From Cyanobacteria bacterium UBA11372 (lineage in GTDB: Bacteria; Cyanobacteriota; Cyanobacteriia; Cyanobacteriales; Aerosakkonemataceae): a stretch of 6,979 nt of DNA. The position numbers were made by a program, and so were the translations under genes. Every line of letters starts with the position of its first letter. Within the stretch, counting starts at the first letter, position 1. The DNA is taken from contig DNGG01000403.1 in assembly GCA_003486675.1 (NCBI GenBank), positions 1 to 6,979 of the forward strand. The letters run 5' to 3'. Shown here in pieces: positions 1 to 5,146 of the stretch. Below the pieces are notes generated by a model. The model was not told the origin of the DNA. It did not search any database and was given only the letters and a program-made list of their open reading frames with translations.

Positions 1-39
1 TTCAGGACGGGGAGTTGTCAAATAACTTTGTCAACTAAG

Positions 40-115
40 ATCTTGCACCTGTTGCAATAATCGGGAGGCGGAGCCTCCAAACACTCGTTCCCAGGTTCAA
101 CCTGGGAACGAGAAA
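40..115. repeat. Triple-hairpin intergenic repeat, copy 1
   Basis: This 76-bp unit recurs at 151-226 with one base changed. It holds three back-to-back inverted repeats. The first is TTGCA/TGCAA with a 5-nt loop (43-57). The second is GGAGGC/GCCTCC with loop GGA (64-78). The third is a 29-nt near-perfect palindrome with 14-bp arms (84-97 and 99-112) around the single base C at 98. The unit has no coding content of its own and lies just past the 3' end of pilQ. Short palindromic elements of this look are widespread between genes in filamentous cyanobacteria. Whether this exact unit is multicopy in the genome is inferred, not seen. Confidence 0.85.
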
Positions 116-120
116 CGAGA

Positions 121-145
121 AACCTGGGAACGAGAAAACGAGAAA
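121..145. repeat. Partial third copy of the repeat arm
   Basis: The 25 bases here equal 210-234, that is, the right arm of the long palindrome plus its A/G-rich tail. The piece sits between the two full copies without a left arm or the other hairpins. It looks like a leftover of unequal duplication or slippage at the palindrome. Confidence 0.75.
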
Positions 146-223
146 AAAATATCTTGCACCTGTTGCAATAATCGGGAGGCGGAGCCTCCAAACACTCGTT
201 CCCAGGTTGAACCTGGGAACGAG
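143..223 (-). terminator. Possible terminator region downstream of pilQ
   Basis: Read on the minus strand after the pilQ stop, three hairpins follow one another (223-195, 189-175, 168-154). Four bases after the last comes a run of seven T (149-143). The stem next to the T run is only 5 bp, so it is a weak intrinsic terminator by itself. The strong 14-bp palindrome upstream could add to pausing or protect the 3' end. This is an inference from shape only, since the same sequence is a repeat element. Confidence 0.35.
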
Positions 224-226
224 AAA
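151..226. repeat. Triple-hairpin intergenic repeat, copy 2
   Basis: This is the second copy of the unit at 40-115, offset by 111 bp. The hairpins are at 154-168, 175-189 and 195-223. The only difference over 76 bp is the central base of the long palindrome, G at 209 against C at 98. It is the copy nearer to pilQ, so a transcript reading past the pilQ stop meets its hairpins first. Confidence 0.85.
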
Positions 227-265
227 ACGAGAAATAAAGAGACAACTTACCTGATTGGCTAATCT

Positions 266-2863
266 CTAGCGATTGTTGACACCGGGGATACCACCGCGCT
301 GTTGCAACATTTGCTGCACATCCGGACTGGGGCGATAACGGTAGCCAAATGGAGCGCCAGAGGCGTCATCCATCACCTGGGGCGTCAGCAACACAATCAC
401 CTCTTGTCGGGCGTTTTGCCGCTCTGTTCTTCTAAACAGCGCCCCCAGAATGGGGATATCGCCCAAAATCGGTACTTTACTGACACTTGTACGGTCTGAA
501 TCCTGAATAATCCCCGATAGAATTAACGTCTGACCGTCTCGGATGCGAATTTGTCCGGATTGTAAATCCCTTCTTGCTAACAATGTAATTTGACTGCCCC
601 CAGCAATAGTGCTGACACCTGAAGGCGCTGTAATTGATGGATTCACAGTCATGGTAACAAAGCCGTTATCGTCAATCCGGCTCACCTGAATCTGAAGAGT
701 TAAACCGGCATTTCCTTTTTCTACCCTTTCGGTTACAGTTTGTCCGGCGTTAGTATTTTCCCGCTGAATGATTCGGTTTGTTACCACTTCTTGACCGAGG
801 TTAACACTGGCTGTCTCCCCTTCTTGGATGAGCAAAGTCGGGTCGGTCAAAATCTTGGCGTTGTTACTGGTAATTTGAGCTTGTAGGAGAGATAGAAAAC
901 GGCTGGGGAACTGGAACAAAGACGGCAGAGCAGTAGTAATAGTACCGGGCTGACCCACACTTACCGATCTTGTGGTTGTAGGTGGAGTGGGTGGCGTTCC
1001 TGGAGTTCCTGGAATAAATTGTCCTGGGATTACGGTGACTGTACCATCTGGTTGTGTAATAAATCGGTCAGGAGTCGTTCTGTCTTGAGTTGCTGGAGTT
1101 CCTGGGGTTCCTGGCGTGATTGTGGTGGTGACGGTAGTAGGTGTTGCTGGAGTAAATTCTGTTATTCCTCCAATCAGCGGGTTGCCACCCGGTCCAAATG
1201 GGGCAACTGGTCTTGGAAAAGCTCCAGGCGTGTTTGGTTGAACGTTTATGCTGCCGTCTACGCCAATGTCAACTCTACCGGGCGTAGCACCTGGAACAGA
1301 GATTGGGCTGGTTGGATCTAAGAAAGGCGTTCCTTGGATTGGATTGGGGATAACCGTTGGATTAACCAAACTCCCAGATGCCTCCGCAGCTTGGGGGGGT
1401 CTGAAACCACCATAGTTAAAGTACGCCGCTCCGCCGTCAACCGAAAAGAAGGCTCGCCCCACCCCAAAGGAAAAGCTCGTATTTGCCAGATCGGTGTTTA
1501 ACAAGTTGACATCGATAATCTTGACGTTGACCGCAACCTGACGACGGCGGGCATCAAGTTGCGTCAAGTAGCTGGCGGCTAGTTCTACTTTGCGCGGGTC
1601 GCCTACAATAGTAATGAAGTTGAGTCGTTCGTTAGTGCTCACCGACAAGCCTCTCAGGGGTAGCGGCCCAACTCCCTCTACTGGTCTGAGGGCTATAATT
1701 GCTGGCTCTCTAATTTCAACCGTGCGAGCTGTTGTCGTTCCCGGTACCCCAACGGTTTCAATTCTCAATCTTTGTATGGGAACTTGGGTTTCTGCTCCCA
1801 AGGTAGTCAAAAAGTTGGCGGCTGCCTCAACAGTTACTTGATTGAGCCTTAGAGTTCGCGAAATGACGTTTCTCGCTTCATCAGGCAATCTAGTCCCCAC
1901 AAAAATCGTGCGCCCGCTGCGGTTGGCTTCCAATCCGGTAATCCGCAAAATGTAGTTAAAAACGTCTTGCAGCGGCTCGTTTTCAATATCTAACGAGATA
2001 GTAGAATCAAGTGACTGAGCCGCCCCAGGTTGTCCAGGGGCGCCCTGTTGAGTTTGTCCTTGTTGTCCGGGGCCACCAGCTTGCGGCCCGACAAATACAA
2101 TATTGAGGCCAGCGGCGCGGGAAAGTAAAGATAATACTTCCCGCACAGGGGCTTCGCGCAACAGCAGGCGGGGAATGCGTTCCCCCGTTCCCAGGTCGAT
2201 GCTACTGCCAGAGGGGTCAACTTCGGAAACGGCAATATCGCCTACGGGGGGTGCAACTGCTCTGGGTAAGAAAGGTGGGGTGGGGCTGGTGGGTTGAATT
2301 GTCCCGGCTGCCGGTGCGGGTTGCCCGTTGATCGTAATTTGTGGGTTGGGAACTAATGGGGTTTGCCCGGTAGGCGGCTGTGACGTTGGTACTTGCGCTG
2401 TGGGGCTGTTCCCCTGAGTTGGGGTTGTCTGGGTGGGTGCAGCTGCCGCTCCTCCACCGGCGCCGCTGAAACTTAAGGCTATTCCCCCGCCGCCCGGTCG
2501 ATCGATAATCTGTCCCTTGGGGGGGGCGTTCGTGCCGCTGACGGTGACTCGGATGCTGTTCGCATTCATCTGCGTTATCGTCACCGCAGCAATACCGGGG
2601 GCTGGGTTATCTTGACGGAAGTTGTTGCCTTGTGGTAGACGCAACTGGGTATTCGTGATATCGGCAACCAAGTCGTTTCGGCGATTAATCATAAAGATTT
2701 GCGGGCGATCGCCGTCTCGCGTCTCCAGAACCACCTGCACCCCGTTGCCATTGGGATTAACCCGCACACCCGTTACTTGAGTTGCTGTTGCCCATACCGG
2801 CTGTGTGGTTACGAGGACTGCTCCCCCGATCAATAATGCTCCCAGTCCTTGATGCTGTTTCAC
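266..2863 (-). CDS. pilQ: Type IV pilus secretin PilQ with N-terminal AMIN domain
   Basis: This is the outer-membrane ring through which the type IV pilus passes. Numbered from the chosen GTG (865 residues), it has: a signal peptide at 1-25 (basic start, core GALLIGGAVLV, ending PVWA); an AMIN domain about 30-135, a family that binds peptidoglycan; a Pro/Thr/Gln linker about 138-230; an STN-type domain about 232-330, broken by a Gly/Gln-rich loop about 262-284; a secretin N1 domain about 334-440; and the secretin beta domain from about 442. The family signature VPILGDIPILGALF is at 797-810 and the strand VIVLLTPQV at 822-830. A Pro/Thr/Gly-rich insert of about 160 residues (485-645) splits the secretin domain. 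The open frame also has an ATG at 2891-2893 (875 residues). GTG is preferred because GAGGAGG lies 5 nt before it and the signal peptide then starts correctly. pilQ is about 600 bp from pilO and probably has its own promoter. Confidence 0.95.
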   Translation of the reverse strand: MKQHQGLGALLIGGAVLVTTQPVWATATQVTGVRVNPNGNGVQVVLETRDGDRPQIFMINRRNDLVADITNTQLRLPQGNNFRQDNPAPGIAAVTITQMNANSIRVTVSGTNAPPKGQIIDRPGGGGIALSFSGAGGGAAAAPTQTTPTQGNSPTAQVPTSQPPTGQTPLVPNPQITINGQPAPAAGTIQPTSPTPPFLPRAVAPPVGDIAVSEVDPSGSSIDLGTGERIPRLLLREAPVREVLSLLSRAAGLNIVFVGPQAGGPGQQGQTQQGAPGQPGAAQSLDSTISLDIENEPLQDVFNYILRITGLEANRSGRTIFVGTRLPDEARNVISRTLRLNQVTVEAAANFLTTLGAETQVPIQRLRIETVGVPGTTTARTVEIREPAIIALRPVEGVGPLPLRGLSVSTNERLNFITIVGDPRKVELAASYLTQLDARRRQVAVNVKIIDVNLLNTDLANTSFSFGVGRAFFSVDGGAAYFNYGGFRPPQAAEASGSLVNPTVIPNPIQGTPFLDPTSPISVPGATPGRVDIGVDGSINVQPNTPGAFPRPVAPFGPGGNPLIGGITEFTPATPTTVTTTITPGTPGTPATQDRTTPDRFITQPDGTVTVIPGQFIPGTPGTPPTPPTTTRSVSVGQPGTITTALPSLFQFPSRFLSLLQAQITSNNAKILTDPTLLIQEGETASVNLGQEVVTNRIIQRENTNAGQTVTERVEKGNAGLTLQIQVSRIDDNGFVTMTVNPSITAPSGVSTIAGGSQITLLARRDLQSGQIRIRDGQTLILSGIIQDSDRTSVSKVPILGDIPILGALFRRTERQNARQEVIVLLTPQVMDDASGAPFGYRYRPSPDVQQMLQQRGGIPGVNNR

Positions 2864-2868
2864 CTTTT

Positions 2869-2875
2869 CCTCCTC
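2869..2875 (-). promoter_or_regulatory. Ribosome binding site deciding the pilQ start
   Basis: GAGGAGG on the minus strand is a near-complete Shine-Dalgarno sequence placed 5 nt before GTG (2863-2861). The upstream in-frame ATG at 2893 has only a weak purine stretch before it, and starting there would place this site inside codons 6-9 and put Glu-Glu-Glu ahead of the signal peptide. Confidence 0.8.
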
Positions 2876-2975
2876 ACTCCAACAGGTTGGCATCTTCTGG
2901 AAACTTGAGGGCGATGTTGCCCTGCAAGATACGTTTATTTATTTTTTATGTTTACGGTCGCTTCTTCATGGGATT

Positions 2976-2985
2976 ATTTATACCA
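2976..2985 (-). promoter_or_regulatory. Weak candidate extended -10 element upstream of pilQ
   Basis: The minus strand reads TGGTATAAAT, matching an extended -10 box (TGn followed by TATAAA). There is no recognisable -35 hexamer at the right distance (GTCCAA at 3005-3000). If used, it would give a pilQ leader of about 105 nt. It shares the 11 bases AAATGGTATAA with the much stronger promoter at 3364-3392. Confidence 0.25.
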
Positions 2986-3121
2986 TTTCTATATTTTTCT
3001 TGGACATATAGGAAACTTAAAAGCGAAGTCTTGCGTCTCTACTTGCCGATCGGCGTGGACAGTTTACTCAGCCTTACGAGCCCGGACTTATATCATGTCC
3101 GCTTGTATCGGCATCGCTAGG

Positions 3122-3180
3122 GGGGCGGGTTGATCAACATAATTCGCTCTTGCTCAAACGAAACTTGTAAAACCCGCCCC
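3122..3180. repeat. GC-rich 10-bp inverted repeat, MITE-like
   Basis: GGGGCGGGTT (3122-3131) and AACCCGCCCC (3171-3180) are perfect inverted copies around 39 bp. A second inverted repeat, CTTGTA/TACAAG (3164-3169 and 3181-3186), straddles the right arm and has it as its loop, so the two pairings exclude each other. GC-rich terminal arms of the form TAGGGGCGGGTT are a familiar look of short non-autonomous repeats in cyanobacterial spacers. That family membership is from memory and not checked here. Confidence 0.65.
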
Positions 3181-3271
3181 TACAAGACGATTAACCTTAG
3201 AAGTCCGTATGCGTTGGGACGAGGGTATTACGCAGCCAAGCCATATACGAGCGTAGCGGTGCCCTACACCC

Positions 3272-3279
3272 GCGATCGC
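3272..3279. repeat. HIP1 octamer (one of four in the window)
   Basis: GCGATCGC is the highly iterated palindrome of cyanobacterial genomes. Other copies are at 2705-2712 (pilQ), 3619-3626 (pilO) and 4783-4790 (pilN). Four copies in 7 kb far exceed chance and support cyanobacterial origin. This one is the only intergenic copy. Confidence 0.9.
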
Positions 3280-3363
3280 ACACCCTACACTTAGCTGTAT
3301 ATTTTCTCTGAAACCTGCCCCTAGATCCAGCAAAATTTAGTCTATCGAATTAACCGAGCGCTA

Positions 3364-3392
3364 ATTATACCATTTATCCTTATTATTGTCAA
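3364..3392 (-). promoter_or_regulatory. Perfect consensus sigma-70 type promoter directed at pilQ
   Basis: The minus strand carries TTGACA (3392-3387), a spacer of exactly 17 bp ending in TGG, then TATAAT (3369-3364). All twelve hexamer bases match consensus and the TG gives an extended -10 as well. An A-rich stretch lies just above the -35. Transcription would begin near 3357 and run toward pilQ, about 490 nt before its GTG. This points to separate transcription of pilQ, or to an RNA encoded in the gap. The elements are read directly; activity is inferred. Confidence 0.75.
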
Positions 3393-3406
3393 ATCTTTTT
3401 CCCCTT

Positions 3407-3438
3407 CTGCCCACCTGCCCCCCTGCCCACCTGCACCC
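3407..3438. repeat. Tandem 16-bp C-run repeat, G-rich on the pilO-sense strand
   Basis: Two 16-bp units (3407-3422 and 3423-3438) both begin CTGCCCACCTGC and differ at one base (C or A at unit position 13). With the flanking C runs at 3401-3404 and 3436-3439, the minus strand shows five separated runs of three or more G within about 40 nt. That pattern could form a G-quadruplex in the RNA or DNA just past pilO. Such low-complexity C/G runs are common after genes in filamentous cyanobacteria. Confidence 0.75.
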
Positions 3439-3457
3439 CTGAAAGCGGGGTAGCAGG
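3430..3457 (-). terminator. Hairpin after pilO, possible terminator or 3' end element
   Basis: The stem CCTGC-A-CCCC (3430-3439) pairs with GGGG-T-GCAGG (3447-3457), giving 10 bp with one bulged base and a 7-nt loop, 13 nt past the pilO stop on the minus strand. No T run follows; a G-rich tract comes next instead. It is therefore not a classical intrinsic terminator, but it could stabilise the 3' end of the pilMNO message or pause polymerase. Confidence 0.4.
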
Positions 3458-3470
3458 AAGGGTGGCGGTG

Positions 3471-4316
3471 CTATTTAGCGGGGGCTTGACCATTAGCAGC
3501 GGGTGGGGGAGCCAGCTTCGCTTTTTCTTCTGCGGTGAGGGGGCGGAGTGCCTGCAACTGAAAAGAGGTTTTCAGCTTTCTGACCGGGTTGAGGACGGGT
3601 TTACCTTGGTCAAATTTGGCGATCGCTTGTCCGGTTCCAGTTTCGTTCACCTTGACTGGAACCAGTTTCCCTTGCTGTTGCAGCACGTAAAATCTATCGT
3701 TTGTATCCAACTCGGATTTCAAATTTTTCACCACTAGCAGGGGTTTGAGGCGCTCGAGATCGAGCATGAACAGCATCGTCTGAGCAAAAGTACCTTCCAG
3801 CTCGACGATATATGCTTCCCGGTACAATTTGTTGTTGACCGCCGCGCCTAAAGAAGAGTCGGTGACTGGACCAGAAACCTTGGGATCGGGCTGAAACTTT
3901 TTCAGCCTTGCCTTGACATCATCTGGTTTGAGGTTGGTATTTCTATTTTCAATTCGCTTGTTGAGGTCTAGCAGCAAAGTCTTTAAGCTGGGTTGATTGG
4001 CAAACAATGTAAACACTGATGCTTGTTGCTGCTTAGCCTGTGCCAAATCTACCTGGGCTTGTTGGAAGTCGAGCTGGAGTTGTTCTTTGTTTTTAGCGTT
4101 GGCTTTCTCTGTGTTAATTTCATCAGTCAGGGTTTGATTTGCCTGCATTACCGGCTGCACAAAATTCATAAACAGGTAAGCGGCGCCTACCAACCCGACG
4201 ACGCCTATCAGGATACCAGTGACCTTGGGGGTGAATTCAATGCCAAACGCACTGGGATATTGCGAACCACCGTTCTGCTCGGCGCCATCCATCATGCCGT
4301 CATCAGCGTAAGCCAT
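3471..4316 (-). CDS. pilO: Type IV pilus inner-membrane assembly protein PilO
   Basis: 281 residues. The protein forms the inner-membrane alignment complex with PilN. It has a short acidic cytoplasmic tail (1-30), one membrane segment about 31-51 (VTGILIGVVGLVGAAYLFM), a periplasmic coiled coil about 55-100 rich in Gln, Lys and Glu, a globular region about 105-260 expected to have the ferredoxin-like PilO fold, and a Pro/Ala-rich C-terminal tail (269-281). The start ATG has AAGGAG (4331-4326) 9 nt upstream, lying within pilN, and overlaps the pilN end by 14 nt, so translation is probably coupled. Identification rests on topology, size and its place after pilM and pilN rather than on a catalytic motif. 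It is the last gene of the packed unit; a hairpin and G-rich tract follow. Confidence 0.9.
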   Translation of the reverse strand: MAYADDGMMDGAEQNGGSQYPSAFGIEFTPKVTGILIGVVGLVGAAYLFMNFVQPVMQANQTLTDEINTEKANAKNKEQLQLDFQQAQVDLAQAKQQQASVFTLFANQPSLKTLLLDLNKRIENRNTNLKPDDVKARLKKFQPDPKVSGPVTDSSLGAAVNNKLYREAYIVELEGTFAQTMLFMLDLERLKPLLVVKNLKSELDTNDRFYVLQQQGKLVPVKVNETGTGQAIAKFDQGKPVLNPVRKLKTSFQLQALRPLTAEEKAKLAPPPAANGQAPAK

Positions 4317-5142
4317 TTTGAAGCACTCCTTTTTGCTGAAGGTTTTCGATTCGAGTTACCAGTCCCAATGCACCCTTACGCTCTAATTCTCGCAATAACT
4401 TAGAAGCCGGAGTATCGCTCAAGCTCGTTCTAATCGTGAATTCGACTACTTTTTTCAGTTTTGGCTGTTGAGTGTTGGTGGCGGTGGCACTAGACTGACT
4501 CTGTTGCCACTGAGCGGGGTAGTCTTTTAATTCGGAGATGACGATTTTGGTTTCTTCTGGTTTAAAGAACGGGGATTGCTGGAGTGTCAGCAAGAAATCG
4601 TTGATGCTGCCAAAGTTGTAGGTTATGCCGCTGATGACGATGGTATCGGTTGCTGCAACCCCTGTGGTGGTGGTGGTGGAACTCGTGCCCGCCGATGCGG
4701 GTTGGACGCTTTGGCAGTTGGCGATATCTGCTGTAGTCGGTATAGTTTGGGCTACGCAGGTGAGCTGGACTCCGGCGGGTAAGCGATCGCGTACATCCTG
4801 CAACATCGCACTCCAAGGCTTCAGTTGGTCGAATACCGTGGCTAAGCCGGTTGTTTCCTCTCTAATGTCTTTAACTTGTTTTTTGACAGCATCGATTTGC
4901 TTTTGCTGGGCTAGCGTTGCTTCGTTTTCTTGCTTGATCTTGTCTCGTTCTGCCGTCAGCTTCCCTGTCTCAGAATTCTGGTAAAACCACAAACCGCCCA
5001 CCAATGCCAAGGGCAGCAACCCCGCCGCCACCCCGGCATACATCAGCAATTTTTCATCCATGGGTACTGGTTTTTTCCCACCCCCAGGCTGTGGCACTAC
5101 TGGCGCGCGGTCTCTGAGAAAATTAATTTCCAGGCTATACAT
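4303..5142 (-). CDS. pilN: Type IV pilus assembly protein PilN
   Basis: 279 residues, longer than the roughly 200 usual in proteobacteria. The cytoplasmic tail begins MYSLEINFLRDR, matching the INLLP-type motif by which PilN docks on PilM. A Pro/Gly-rich stretch (17-27), one membrane segment about 33-54, and a charged coiled coil about 57-98 follow. The globular domain is about 105-240, with a Ser/Thr-rich loop (148-160) that includes six Thr in a row. Cys129 and Cys143 lie close together in the periplasmic part and could form a disulfide. The tail about 245-279 is basic and amphipathic and extends past the normal fold. The gene starts 4 nt after the pilM stop; its ribosome site AGAGAGG (5158-5152) lies in the end of pilM, 9 nt before the ATG. 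It overlaps pilO by 14 nt. Confidence 0.92.
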   Translation of the reverse strand: MYSLEINFLRDRAPVVPQPGGGKKPVPMDEKLLMYAGVAAGLLPLALVGGLWFYQNSETGKLTAERDKIKQENEATLAQQKQIDAVKKQVKDIREETTGLATVFDQLKPWSAMLQDVRDRLPAGVQLTCVAQTIPTTADIANCQSVQPASAGTSSTTTTTGVAATDTIVISGITYNFGSINDFLLTLQQSPFFKPEETKIVISELKDYPAQWQQSQSSATATNTQQPKLKKVVEFTIRTSLSDTPASKLLRELERKGALGLVTRIENLQQKGVLQNGLR

Positions 5143-5146
5143 TGCA

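Larger units (their letters stand above)
2864..3470. other. Gene-free pilO-pilQ interval of about 600 bp
   Basis: I find no credible protein gene on either strand. Read in the minus direction from pilO, the interval holds a hairpin (3457-3430), a C/G-run tandem repeat (3438-3407), a consensus promoter (3392-3364), a HIP1 octamer (3279-3272), a GC-rich inverted repeat (3180-3122), a hairpin CGGAC/GTCCG (3101-3083), the palindrome GCCGATCGGC (3054-3045), an AT-rich stretch and the pilQ ribosome binding site. On the minus strand, GTGTAGGG occurs twice (3293-3286 and 3272-3265) around the HIP1 site. The interval could be a long pilQ leader, a small-RNA gene, or repeat-inflated spacer. It separates pilQ from pilMNO, which are otherwise tightly packed. 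Confidence 0.7.

Noticed and set aside
40..226. A short CRISPR array.
   Set aside because: There are only two copies, 76 bp long with a 35-bp gap partly made of the repeat itself; no spacers of regular length and no cas genes.
18..245. Minus-strand 75-codon frame with an internal duplication (SRSQV..PGNECLEAPPPDYCNRCKI).
   Set aside because: It is simply the two copies of the palindromic repeat read through. The duplication in the peptide follows the DNA repeat, there is no ribosome site, and the composition is driven by hairpins.
2782..3120. Plus-strand 112-codon frame crossing the pilQ start and the gap.
   Set aside because: It overlaps the signal peptide and AMIN coding region of pilQ on the opposite strand, has no recognisable domain and no ribosome site.
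3430..3457. Strong intrinsic terminator after pilO.
   Set aside because: The hairpin is real but no T run follows, so it is kept only as a low-confidence 3' element.
3471..3737. Plus-strand 91-codon frame opposite the pilO 3' end.
   Set aside because: It lies wholly inside pilO, with no start signal and no domain.
4625..4984. Plus-strand 119-codon frame opposite pilN.
   Set aside because: It is an antisense shadow of pilN; its Val-rich stretch mirrors the Thr run of PilN.
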